Assembly: GCA_002378005.1 (NCBI GenBank)
Contig: DFQY01000051.1
Location: 1-41,835, forward strand
Source of the DNA: Flavobacteriales bacterium UBA3477
GTDB taxonomy: Bacteria; Bacteroidota; Bacteroidia; Flavobacteriales; Schleiferiaceae
DNA: 41,835 bases
Direction: 5' to 3'
The position numbers were made by a program, and so were the translations under genes. A model generated the notes under the pieces. It was not told where the DNA came from. It searched no databases and was given only the letters and a program-made list of their open reading frames with translations. Of this stretch, positions 8,401 to 15,836 are shown piece by piece. The stretch's first letter is position 1, and the number at the start of each line of letters is the position of its first letter.

Positions 8401-9858
8401 GTCGAAGGTTACAAAACCTTGAATAGCCATTTCATAAAGGAATTTCTCTCCCTGGTCCAAAGGCATACGCAGGGCGTAAATCAAATCCTTGAGCGGTACG
8501 TTATCATATCCCCAAGGGTAGGCTGCATCTCGGAGGTTCATCAAAGGATGTGTTTGTTGTAAACCAGCTATTTCCTCCATACGGGAGATACGGAAGAACT
8601 GCTTGCTTTCAAAAACAGCTGCCTGCATAGATCCGAGGTTAGGGTTGCGTAAGTTTAGTAGTGGCGTACCTTGATTCCAGACTAATTGGTCCACATTTAC
8701 CTCCATCGAATGATAGCTGTCAATCCACGAGGTCAAGCCTAATCCGGTTTTGTAGCGCAACATGCGCAACTGCCCTGAGCGCGGATCGTAGCGGATTTCA
8801 CAGTATGGGTGGTAGATACTGTCCTCACCCAAATGCGCCACCACCTCTACTCGCTTGGAGGCGATGAGGCTGTCTTGGAACCCGAAACGGCCGCTTTTTA
8901 GGGTGATGACTGTATCGGTTTTATAGGTAAAGACTAATTGTCCTAGAGTGCTGTCTGGACTGTTTCCGTAGAATTGAGCACCAATAACTCCTAGGCCCCC
9001 TTTGAAATGAACATCTGGAAAAATGTTCTCGATGAGGTAGTCGTTACGTTCACTGGTAAATTGCGGGTAGCGCTTGGTAGTAGTTCCCGTCATGCGATCT
9101 TCCAAAGTTCCTTTTATAGGTTCAGGAAAAAGGTTATAGGCATGAAGGACAGCCTTGGCCCGGTATCCTCCTTTGTTCACATCGAGGTTCCATGTGCCCA
9201 ATTCCGCATAGCGCTCGTCCTCAGGTAATAATACTCGGGACCAAAAAACAGTGCCGCCCTCACCTTCTATTAGGTTTTTTTCCGGGTAATACTTGAAGTT
9301 GGCTCCTATGATTTGCGTACTGTCCTCTAAGTATCGACCATAAAGGTCTTCTGTTTCAAAACGGTACACTGGGGCACCGTCCTCGAAGGAAAAGCTCCAT
9401 AACGCATGGGGCGCACTCCACACAAAATCATGAGAATCGCCAAAAATATGCTTGCTGTAGTTAAGGTACTGCTGGTGGATGTAGTCCCTAATCTTGGTAG
9501 ACGGGTTCTTCTTAGAGTAGGCAAGCAGGTGATTGACCATCTGCTCGGCGCTTCCATAGGCCTCGCCTTCATAAATATCGTAGGTAAGTCGTATAAGTTC
9601 CTCCCAAACCTCTGCTTTAACTAGGCGCTTTCGGATGAGTTGATTGCTCAAATCTATCCACAACTCCCCGAACTCGTCAGCCGCCAACATGGCGTTGGGC
9701 AACAGGCTATCTTGATACAGCGTCTTTTGCTCTTTATTCAGGTCGATGAGCTCGAGAAATTCGTCTTGGAAGAGTTCGAGCTCGGAGAATCGGACCACCT
9801 TCTGGGCGTGAAGCCCCAGGCTCAATAAAAGTGTAATAAGCAGTCCAATTCTTCGCAT
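5479..9858 (-). CDS. Large exported protein of unknown function (1459 aa)
   Basis: A 1459-residue protein with a signal peptide (about 1-18, MRRIGLLITLLLSLGLHA then QK) and no later membrane helix that I can see, so it should be periplasmic or outer-membrane associated. I do not recognise the family with certainty. Residues from about 570 onward are rich in alternating polar and hydrophobic residues with recurrent glycine-centred turns (for example GKLRYGGKGLFGTGELRYG, about 835-855), the look of long beta-sheet repeats as in OstA/AsmA/TamB-like proteins; that resemblance is inference. The first 150 residues are more helical. No catalytic motif is seen. Its ATG overlaps the prmA stop codon (TAATG), so it is translated with prmA. 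The 3' part (about 5830-6480) is visibly AT-richer than the rest. Confidence 0.85.
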   Translation of the reverse strand: MRRIGLLITLLLSLGLHAQKVVRFSELELFQDEFLELIDLNKEQKTLYQDSLLPNAMLAADEFGELWIDLSNQLIRKRLVKAEVWEELIRLTYDIYEGEAYGSAEQMVNHLLAYSKKNPSTKIRDYIHQQYLNYSKHIFGDSHDFVWSAPHALWSFSFEDGAPVYRFETEDLYGRYLEDSTQIIGANFKYYPEKNLIEGEGGTVFWSRVLLPEDERYAELGTWNLDVNKGGYRAKAVLHAYNLFPEPIKGTLEDRMTGTTTKRYPQFTSERNDYLIENIFPDVHFKGGLGVIGAQFYGNSPDSTLGQLVFTYKTDTVITLKSGRFGFQDSLIASKRVEVVAHLGEDSIYHPYCEIRYDPRSGQLRMLRYKTGLGLTSWIDSYHSMEVNVDQLVWNQGTPLLNLRNPNLGSMQAAVFESKQFFRISRMEEIAGLQQTHPLMNLRDAAYPWGYDNVPLKDLIYALRMPLDQGEKFLYEMAIQGFVTFDQDQQTITLTDRLFEYLLNWQGKRDYDVIQFVSRVEQGNNAQVSLLNYQMNIAGIGMIAVSDSQEVNLFPKGGLITVNRGMNFNFDGRINAGLFSYWGTDYAFNYDNFMIDMPRIDSMRFKVKEFNPPPGERAALVNVQTVLSDLQGRLRIDQADNKSSKEYYPEYPIFEALNNSFVYYDHPRIHNGIYERSSFYMAVEPFTIDSLDNATTEGLLFDATFHSADIFPTFPQPLMVMPDYSLGFQTQMPSTPVFKSSGTFEGSLALSGKGLRAEGSIDYRQSHLVSKDILFFPKQASGRATTFGITENTTMGGGYPFVQGTDNPFHWLPYDDELQVESRNVPFDMYVEPEVVAEGKLRYGGKGLFGTGELRYGTAKHNSENEGYQFFHRSFTSAAQDFRVKTKLENEEWAFQMLDASCDVNFDEQLGLFDKLNPYSTIEFPANQYMAYMDHAEWKMDKATVDIKHNSEGEAYMVSTHPQQDSLDFTAGFARFYLAPSILEAFDVPEIHVADSRIQPDSGYVLIRMNADMDPLENARIVANRFSELHEFYESVVRIRGKYRYTAHGMYDYEDEEGSTWPIVFESIKPDTSGTTIGEATIAEADEFYLSPYFGYRGKITLRADEIPMFYLGSIKLQNECKNLQSMWYDIASEIDPKDIVIELPENDPMSLADNTFNGIYISQDSLGGHSNFLSKYADRRDIELISANGVLFYDFEEQGYVITTTSKLKDSRTPDPYLIFYNYDCELYGTGPLKILSNTGLVNSHMGGAAHHYLNKDEVTIDAVWTIEAPLDKDQWENVAKLFTDFSAADIVDDFNYQEGIYSLLGVKDGSKFLNDFSQFDGNDRFPKEFRSSLVLGNISMRYSGKYKSFLGNGEAIIQNIYDVPVFAKVDCLVEIKERSRGGEFTLFLDNGTDYLFINYKGNLMSIRSSDDTFNDAILAKDTKDRSVAAKGDQPGFSYNLAGKGKIMLLKRRFGIED

Positions 9859-10688
9859 TACTTTCTCATTTTAACACTTCGCCACTGATCGCGCCCTTTG
9901 ATGCCTTCGTAGGTTAGCCCAGCGCCCTCGGCACGTTCGCGAAGGGTAGGCACATTTTCCTCGTAAAAACCGCTGAACAAGATGGTACCTCCGTCGGCCA
10001 AAGCGGCGACATAGGCTTCCATGTCCGCGAGGAGCACATTGAGATTGATGTTGGCGTAAATCAAATCATAGGTATCCTTGATGGCTTCCGCTCCACCCTG
10101 GTCGCAGCTCATGGCAATGGCATTGCGCTGTGCATTCTCCAAGGTGTTCTCCACGCACCAGGTGTCGATGTCTATCCCGTGAATGTGAGCCGCACCACGC
10201 ATCCCAGCAAGGATCCCTAAGATTCCTGTCCCACAGCCCATGTCGAGGACGCGGAGGCCTTCGGTGGGCAATTCTAAGGTCCACTGAATCATCATGTGGG
10301 TAGTTTGGTGGTGGCCCGTACCAAAGGACATCTTTGGCTCGATCAACATCAGATGCTCATAGCCTTGTTTTGGCGTGTGGAAAGGAGCATGGATGTAGAC
10401 GCGACCGTCGACATCAATAGGATCAAAGTTCTTCTCCCACTCCGCGTTCCAGTTCACTTGCTCGATTTCTTGCAAGGCATAGGTAATCTGAACACCGTCC
10501 CATTGAAGGGTCTCAGCGATGGCATCAGAAGAGAATTGGTCCTTTAAAATGTACGCCTGAAACCCATACTCCGTATCGGTGAAAGTATCAAAGCCTAATT
10601 CCCCGAGCTGTGCAATGAACACATCGCGGAAGGGTTCCAAGGGAACGACCGTGGCGGTCAGCTCAATGTGCACTGGGGTTTCCAACAT
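9858..10688 (-). CDS. prmA: Ribosomal protein L11 methyltransferase PrmA
   Basis: A 276-residue SAM-dependent methyltransferase that trimethylates ribosomal protein L11 in the cytoplasm. An N-terminal substrate-recognition domain (about 1-80) leads to NWNAEWEKNF (79-88), then SFGTGHHQTT (121-130) and the SAM-binding motif LDMGCGTGILGILAG (148-162). GIDIDTWCVENTLENA binds the ribose, and YANINLNVL is the family's catalytic-loop motif. It is coupled to its neighbours by one-base TAATG overlaps with tpiA upstream and the 1459-residue gene downstream. Confidence 0.95.
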   Translation of the reverse strand: MLETPVHIELTATVVPLEPFRDVFIAQLGELGFDTFTDTEYGFQAYILKDQFSSDAIAETLQWDGVQITYALQEIEQVNWNAEWEKNFDPIDVDGRVYIHAPFHTPKQGYEHLMLIEPKMSFGTGHHQTTHMMIQWTLELPTEGLRVLDMGCGTGILGILAGMRGAAHIHGIDIDTWCVENTLENAQRNAIAMSCDQGGAEAIKDTYDLIYANINLNVLLADMEAYVAALADGGTILFSGFYEENVPTLRERAEGAGLTYEGIKGRDQWRSVKMRK

Positions 10689-11458
10689 TAGGCTTCGGTT
10701 CTAGCTTTAACGATTGCTGTAAAATCTGATGCGCTCAAAGAGGCACCGCCGATCAAACCACCGTCGATATCTGGTTGTGCGAATAATTCTGCTGCATTGC
10801 CAGGCTTACATGAGCCGCCGTACAATACCGAAATATCTTGGGCCGCCTCTCCGCCAAAACGCTCTACCAACCAAGCACGAATACCTGCGTGTACTTCTTG
10901 CGCTTGCTCTGGAGAAGCTGTCTCGCCTGTTCCGATAGCCCAAACTGGCTCGTAGGCTAAAATGATGTTGTCCATATCTTCCTCTGAGAAGCCTTCTAAA
11001 CCTTCGGCACATTGGCTTAGAATCACGTCCATGTAGTTTCCGCTCTTACGCTCTTCCAAGGTTTCGCCGATGCAGTAGATTGCAGCCAGTTCATTGTTCA
11101 AAGCCTGGCCTATTTTAATCTTACAGCTCTCGTTGGTCTCGCCGAAGTACTGACGGCGCTCACTGTGGCCGATGATCACCGCGTCCAAATCCAAAGAGGC
11201 CAACATAGGAGCGCTGATTTCACCGGTGTAGGCACCATTATCTTGTTCGTGGCAGTTCTGTGCAGCGACAGCGATGAATGGATTGTCGACCAATTCATTT
11301 ACTACATCACTCAAGAATACGGTTGGAGGAGTGATGATGACACCTGTTTCTCCTACGACTTCTTCCGTCAACGACGACTTCAATTCTGCGACCAAATCCA
11401 TCGCTTCGTTGTACGTCGTGTTCATTTTCCAGTTCCCTGCTACAATCTTTCTTCTCAT
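10688..11458 (-). CDS. tpiA: Triosephosphate isomerase
   Basis: A 256-residue TIM-barrel enzyme of glycolysis that interconverts dihydroxyacetone phosphate and glyceraldehyde 3-phosphate. The frame stays open 26 codons upstream, but the family begins at MRRKIVAGNWKMN, so I start at 11458. The active-site residues are all present: N9 and K11, H98 in IIGHSERR, and E170 in AYEPVWAIGTG, with the phosphate-binding LYGGSCKPGNA near the end. It lies 28 bases after the permease gene and overlaps prmA by one base. Confidence 0.97.
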   Translation of the reverse strand: MRRKIVAGNWKMNTTYNEAMDLVAELKSSLTEEVVGETGVIITPPTVFLSDVVNELVDNPFIAVAAQNCHEQDNGAYTGEISAPMLASLDLDAVIIGHSERRQYFGETNESCKIKIGQALNNELAAIYCIGETLEERKSGNYMDVILSQCAEGLEGFSEEDMDNIILAYEPVWAIGTGETASPEQAQEVHAGIRAWLVERFGGEAAQDISVLYGGSCKPGNAAELFAQPDIDGGLIGGASLSASDFTAIVKARTEA

Positions 11459-11486
11459 GATTATGTATTGATGTTGTTGTGTGTTC

Positions 11487-12497
11487 TTAAAATAGTTCCG
11501 CTCGTATTCTTGGGTCAAGCACTGCGTACAGCACATCCACTAACGTCGTTAAGAAAACGAAGATGGCGGCGATGACCATGACGCATCCCATTGTTATTGG
11601 CAAATCTCGAGTATTTAACGCTTCTACGAGCAATTTTCCCATGCCATTCCAACCAAAAATAATTTCCACAAATACCGCTCCAGCCAAGAGCGATGCAAAC
11701 CAACCGCTGATGGTCGTAATGATGGGATTCGAGGCAACCGGCAGGATGTGTCGGAAAAAGACTCGGCCTTCCTTCAGGCCTTTGGCTCTTGCAGTGCGCA
11801 CAAAGTCTTGCTGGGCAACCTGAAGTACGCTATTGCGGGTAAGTTGCAGCACTACACCGATGGGACGAATGCCCAAGGTCAAGGCCGGCAGAATGAGATT
11901 TTTGAGTTGCAGGTAGCGTTCACCGGTATAATCGTCCACAGCATAGAGGGAGCCCGTCAGGTTCAATCCCGTCCAAGGCCCGAGCAGATAGGCAAAGATC
12001 CAAGCAAAGAGCACGGCGGTAAAAAAGGACGGCAAGCTCATTCCTAGGGCGCTGAAGGCAGTGAGGAATTGGTCCAAAGTACTTCCTTCCCTGTAGGCAA
12101 CAATAGCACCCAGTACGCCACCGACCACTACGGCAAATCCTATGGCTGTGAGTGCCAACAAGGCTGTATTTGGGAAGGTTTGACCTATTAGGGCGCTGAC
12201 TTTTTGTCCTTGACGTTGAAAGCTCTCGCCAAAGTCCGGAGCTTTCAGTAGTGGGCCTTCTCCGCTGAAGTTCACGGGTGAGATGCGGCCCAAATACTGC
12301 ACGTATTGCACGCTCAGCGGCTGGTCGAGCCCGTACTTCGCACGTACGGCCGCCAGGGCTTCAGGATCGTCGCGCTTGCCCAACATCATTTGCGCTGGAT
12401 CACCAGGAACGAGCGTAAACAACAAAAACACCAACGTCGCTACACCCCAGAGGGTAAGCACGGCGAGGGCGATTTTTTGAAGGGAGAATCGGATCAA
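11487..12497 (-). CDS. DppB/OppB-like ABC transporter permease
   Basis: A 336-residue inner-membrane permease of the dipeptide/oligopeptide/nickel type. The N-terminus has the family's first helix and the FTLVPGDPAQMMLG motif (about 27-40). The EAA loop that contacts the ATPase is RTARAKGLKEGRVFF (234-248) followed by RHILPVASNP. Six helices are visible. No partner permease (DppC), ATPase or binding protein lies nearby, so it is an orphan in an operon of metabolic genes. It overlaps the DoxX gene by four bases and is 28 bases before tpiA. The subfamily is clear; the substrate is unknown. Confidence 0.88.
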   Translation of the reverse strand: MIRFSLQKIALAVLTLWGVATLVFLLFTLVPGDPAQMMLGKRDDPEALAAVRAKYGLDQPLSVQYVQYLGRISPVNFSGEGPLLKAPDFGESFQRQGQKVSALIGQTFPNTALLALTAIGFAVVVGGVLGAIVAYREGSTLDQFLTAFSALGMSLPSFFTAVLFAWIFAYLLGPWTGLNLTGSLYAVDDYTGERYLQLKNLILPALTLGIRPIGVVLQLTRNSVLQVAQQDFVRTARAKGLKEGRVFFRHILPVASNPIITTISGWFASLLAGAVFVEIIFGWNGMGKLLVEALNTRDLPITMGCVMVIAAIFVFLTTLVDVLYAVLDPRIRAELF

Positions 12498-13609
12498 TTC
12501 GGAGTATCGTTATAATGGTATTTTGCACTGACCGTTCCGCGCTGGAGCACCACCCATCCCGGGTTAGAACGCACCATCGTTTTCAAGGTCGTTTCGTCGG
12601 TAAAAGCAAAGGGTGTGGTTGTAGGCAGGCCAAAAGCATGTAATTCCTCCGGCATAGAAGCGCTGAGTGCAACATGTGGGATGTTGTTTTGAGATAATTG
12701 TGACAATTTCGGCACCACCTTCTCCCATCCTTCCGAGTGGGTCTTCTTAACATTGTAGGCCACAAGCAACCACACTTCGTTCAGCGCCAAAATGCTATCG
12801 GTCATATCACCATAGTCTGACATCAGACTGAAATCATGCACGGGCGGCTCGTATCCCTCGCTCACCTTAATGGTCTTACTCAATTCTGAAACCATGGTCC
12901 ACTCCGTTTTCTCCCACCACTTGTCGTCTACATATTGCTTCGAGGTAATCTCTGTGCGCGTACCGTCCTCCTGTTCCATTGTGTAGATCACCTCATATTG
13001 AGGGGGCTCTAGGCCCAATTCCTCCGCAGGCTTCATCCCTTCAATGATGCTCTCTCCTACCGCATACGGACGGAAATCCTTCATCGGCAGGTGGTTCATC
13101 ACGTGGTAGGTAAATCCTATACACCCCAACAAAATGGCAGGAGCAAGAAATTTCAAGATGGCTTTTGGGAAGAAATTGATCTGAGCGCGTTCACCCCACC
13201 ACAGGAAGGCAATGAGTATGCTCAAGACAACGTCTTTATAAAAACTCTCCCAAGGAGTCAGTGGAATGGCATCACCAAAGCAACCACAATCTGTCACTTG
13301 GTTGAAATAAGCACTCCAGAACGTCAAGAAGGTGAAGAAACCAATCATCCCGGTGAGCAGCACCATGGTCCAGCGACGCTTAATGCCCATCAATAAATCT
13401 GCCCCCAGCAGCACCTCCACAACGACCAACACGATGGCCAATGGCAGTGCAAGAGGTTCCAAGAAAGGGATGTTCAAGACCGGTTCGCTGAAATATTCTT
13501 CAAGCTTGAAAGAAAATCCCACTGGATCGTTCATCTTCACTAATCCTGAGAAAATGAATAGTCCGCCTACAAGGAATTGGACTACGGGAATGAGAATGCG
13601 TTTGATCAT
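12494..13609 (-). CDS. DoxX/MauE-like membrane protein, BT_3928 type
   Basis: A 371-residue protein with an N-terminal four-helix DoxX/MauE membrane domain (about 1-150; FSGLVKMNDPVGFSFKLEEY near 20-39) and a large C-terminal soluble domain. The CGCFGD motif (C108, C110) is the redox-type motif of MauE and BT_3928-type proteins. The C-terminal 120 residues read like a thioredoxin-like fold without a CxxC pair (inference). A role in periplasmic disulfide or electron transfer is plausible but not shown. It starts seven bases after the DUF1599 gene and overlaps the permease by four bases. Confidence 0.85.
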   Translation of the reverse strand: MIKRILIPVVQFLVGGLFIFSGLVKMNDPVGFSFKLEEYFSEPVLNIPFLEPLALPLAIVLVVVEVLLGADLLMGIKRRWTMVLLTGMIGFFTFLTFWSAYFNQVTDCGCFGDAIPLTPWESFYKDVVLSILIAFLWWGERAQINFFPKAILKFLAPAILLGCIGFTYHVMNHLPMKDFRPYAVGESIIEGMKPAEELGLEPPQYEVIYTMEQEDGTRTEITSKQYVDDKWWEKTEWTMVSELSKTIKVSEGYEPPVHDFSLMSDYGDMTDSILALNEVWLLVAYNVKKTHSEGWEKVVPKLSQLSQNNIPHVALSASMPEELHAFGLPTTTPFAFTDETTLKTMVRSNPGWVVLQRGTVSAKYHYNDTPN

Positions 13610-13616
13610 GGTGCTA

Positions 13617-14159
13617 TTATTTTCCGCGTTCCATAAACATAATCAGCGCAAAAACGCTGTAGTTCACCATATCCAGATAGTTGGCCTCTAAGCCTTCACT
13701 GACCAAAGTCTTGCCTTGGTTATCTTCAATTTGTTTGACGCGCAAGAGCTTTTGGATGATCAAATCCGTGAAGCTCGAGACTCGCATATCGCGCCAGGCC
13801 TCACCGTAATCATGGTTCTTACGCAACATCAGCTCCTTCGCTTCGTTCGCCTTGGCTAAATACGCCGCGCTGGCGGCTTCCCAATCCATATCGGGTTGCT
13901 CCGCCACCCCGCGCTCGAGTTGAATAAGCGCCATGATGCTATAGTTCAAAATCCCGATGAACTCCCCCTCTAGTGGGTCGTCCACCTTTTGGGTTCCCTT
14001 CTCTTCTATGCTGCGCAGGCGCTGGGCTTTGATAAAAATTTGATCTGTCAACGAAGGCAGACGCAGGATGCGCCATGCGGTTCCGTAATCCTTTCCTTTT
14101 TTCTCAAATAAGCCGTGGCATTTATCTAGTACGGCATCGAATTGGTCAGCTGTATTCAT
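13617..14159 (-). CDS. DUF1599 domain protein with internal duplication
   Basis: A 180-residue DUF1599 (nucleotide-modification-associated domain 1) protein. It is made of two similar halves: residues 12-84 and 105-179, each with K-x-x-DYG-x-AWR, then a S-x-TD segment, an R-x-x-x-IE helix, and NYS-x-x-ALI ending in ERG. The family has been linked by context to modified nucleotides, but no activity can be read from the sequence. It is the first gene of the long minus-strand operon and diverges from folP over 37 bases. Confidence 0.88.
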   Translation of the reverse strand: MNTADQFDAVLDKCHGLFEKKGKDYGTAWRILRLPSLTDQIFIKAQRLRSIEEKGTQKVDDPLEGEFIGILNYSIMALIQLERGVAEQPDMDWEAASAAYLAKANEAKELMLRKNHDYGEAWRDMRVSSFTDLIIQKLLRVKQIEDNQGKTLVSEGLEANYLDMVNYSVFALIMFMERGK

Positions 14160-14171
14160 TACTTAACTTTG
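14142..14171 (+). promoter_or_regulatory. Consensus promoter of folP-cdaA
   Basis: TTG (14142-14144), a 19-base spacer, and TAACTTTG (14164-14171) form an exact Bacteroidota promoter 25 bases before the folP ATG. The -33 element lies inside the start of the divergent DUF1599 gene. Confidence 0.75.
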
Positions 14172-14180
14172 CGTTACCAA

Positions 14181-14188
14181 CGAAGATA
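14181..14188 (-). promoter_or_regulatory. Candidate -7 element for the DUF1599 operon
   Basis: Minus-strand TATCTTCG is one base off TAnnTTTG and ends 21 bases before the DUF1599 ATG. No good -33 element is seen. It sits in the transcribed leader of folP, so the two promoters interlock. Confidence 0.4.
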
Positions 14189-14196
14189 CGAGAACA

Positions 14197-15075
14197 ATGA
14201 CGGAGTTCATGCTCAATGTGCAAGGGACAATTCACACGATATCCACACCCTGGGTGATGGGCATCATCAACTGTACCCCGGATTCATTTTACGCGGAAAG
14301 CCGCACTGGCACTGCTGAAGCCGCCGCAACCCAAGCACGCAAGATGTTGAAGGAGGGCGCCCGCATTTTGGATTTAGGCGCCTATAGTTCTCGTCCGGGC
14401 GCCGACCACGTCACAGAAGATGAGGAGTGGGCGCGTTTGGAAGCCGTTCTTCTGTCGGTGCAAGCCGTATTGTCGGAGTTTCCTGAGACCTTTATCTCGA
14501 TCGACACCTTTCGAAGTGGCATAGCACAGAAAGCCTTAGACGCTGGAGCGCACATGATCAATGATATCAGCGGAGGAACATTGGACCCAAAAATGTATGA
14601 GGTTGTGGCGGGACACCGCTGTCCCTACATCATGATGCACATGCAGGGTACGCCACAGGATATGCAACAGAATCCGACCTACAATCACGTGACCCAGGAT
14701 ATTGTGAAGTTCTTCTCAAAACAGCTGCCAAAGTTGCACGCGATGGGCATCCATGACACCATTGTGGACGTAGGTTTTGGGTTTGGCAAGACCTTGGAGC
14801 ACAACTACCAGTTGCTACGCGAGTTGCATACCTTTCAATTATTGGGTCGACCAATTCTCACCGGCATCTCCCGCAAAAGCATGATTTACAAGGCCCTAAA
14901 CAGTGATGCAGCGCAAAGCCTCAACGGCACTTCAGCACTGCACATGGCCGCCTTGGTAGGCGGATCTCAAATCCTCCGTGTACACGATGTGAAAGAAGCC
15001 TTAGAAACCATTACCTTGTTTACCCACCTTTACCCGGAAGGAGTACCACATTTATTGCCATCATGGGAGCGTTAA
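14197..15075 (+). CDS. folP: Dihydropteroate synthase
   Basis: A 292-residue TIM-barrel enzyme that joins para-aminobenzoate to hydroxymethyl-dihydropterin diphosphate in folate synthesis; it is the sulfonamide target family. The motifs are intact: VMGIINCTPDSF (about 20-31), IDLGAYSSRPGA-like strand (LDLGAYSSRPGA, near 58-69), ISIDTFRSG, MINDISGG, and MMHMQGTP. The late GISRKS motif is also present. It has its own consensus promoter. Its last 13 bases overlap the start of cdaA in another frame. Confidence 0.96.
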   Translation: MTEFMLNVQGTIHTISTPWVMGIINCTPDSFYAESRTGTAEAAATQARKMLKEGARILDLGAYSSRPGADHVTEDEEWARLEAVLLSVQAVLSEFPETFISIDTFRSGIAQKALDAGAHMINDISGGTLDPKMYEVVAGHRCPYIMMHMQGTPQDMQQNPTYNHVTQDIVKFFSKQLPKLHAMGIHDTIVDVGFGFGKTLEHNYQLLRELHTFQLLGRPILTGISRKSMIYKALNSDAAQSLNGTSALHMAALVGGSQILRVHDVKEALETITLFTHLYPEGVPHLLPSWER

Positions 15076-15836
15076 ATTTTGGGGTCCTCGATGCCCTAGA
15101 TATCATCATCGCAGCCTTTTTGCTGTACCAAGTCTACCGTCTATTAAAAGGCACGGCAGCCATTCGCATCCTTATCGGTATGGTCGCAATTTACTCGCTG
15201 TACAGTTTAGTCCAAGTCTTGGAGATGAACCTTCTCAGCGAAATACTAGGCTCTTTCATGGGTGTCGGATTGATCATTTTGGTCATCGTCTTCCAACAGG
15301 AAATTCGAAAATTTCTCTTGGTGGTAGGATCTGCCACTTTCACTCGCCGCCAGGGCTGGAAAGGATTGTTCAAGGTGGGCAAAGCTGATCAAACCCACAC
15401 GCTCAGTATAGAAGCCATTGCTGCCGCCACGGCACAATTAGCCGAACACAAAACCGGTGCCCTACTGGTCATAGAACGCAAAGATCCCTTAGGAGCCTTC
15501 GCCGGCACAGGCCATGAGCTCAACGCGACCTTGAGCCGCATCCTTCTGGAAAGCATTTTCTTCAAAAACGCACCATTACACGACGGGGCGACCATCATCT
15601 CTGGGAATACTGCGGTATCCGCAGGATCCATCCTGCCTTTAAGTGAAAGTAGTGATCTCCCTTCACAATTCGGATTACGCCACCGCGCGGCCGCAGGGAT
15701 TTCTGAACGTACGGACGCCCTAGCCCTGACCATTAGCGAGGAAACGGGAAGTATCCATCTCTTCTACGACGGCACCTTTGAGCGCGTGCCTGTGAATGCG
15801 GTTGCGGAAAGATTGACTGTACTACGTACTCAATAA
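15063..15836 (+). CDS. cdaA: Diadenylate cyclase CdaA (c-di-AMP synthase)
   Basis: A 257-residue membrane-anchored diadenylate cyclase that makes cyclic di-AMP from two ATP. Three hydrophobic helices occupy about 8-25, 33-50 and 58-77. The DisA_N catalytic domain follows, with DGA at 174-176 and RHR at 206-208, the two hallmark motifs. The start ATG lies inside folP (13-base overlap), so translation is probably coupled, a folP-cdaA arrangement common in Bacteroidota. The 3' end overlaps the convergent comEC gene by 15 bases. Confidence 0.95.
   Translation: MGALNFGVLDALDIIIAAFLLYQVYRLLKGTAAIRILIGMVAIYSLYSLVQVLEMNLLSEILGSFMGVGLIILVIVFQQEIRKFLLVVGSATFTRRQGWKGLFKVGKADQTHTLSIEAIAAATAQLAEHKTGALLVIERKDPLGAFAGTGHELNATLSRILLESIFFKNAPLHDGATIISGNTAVSAGSILPLSESSDLPSQFGLRHRAAAGISERTDALALTISEETGSIHLFYDGTFERVPVNAVAERLTVLRTQ

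Noticed and set aside
5479..9858. Frameshift or gene fusion in the 1459-residue gene
   Set aside because: The frame is open throughout with one signal peptide; the AT-rich part is not bounded by stops or frame changes.
11459..11536. Longer N-terminus for triosephosphate isomerase
   Set aside because: The 26 extra residues would extend into the permease gene, and the family starts at MRRKIVAGNWKMN.
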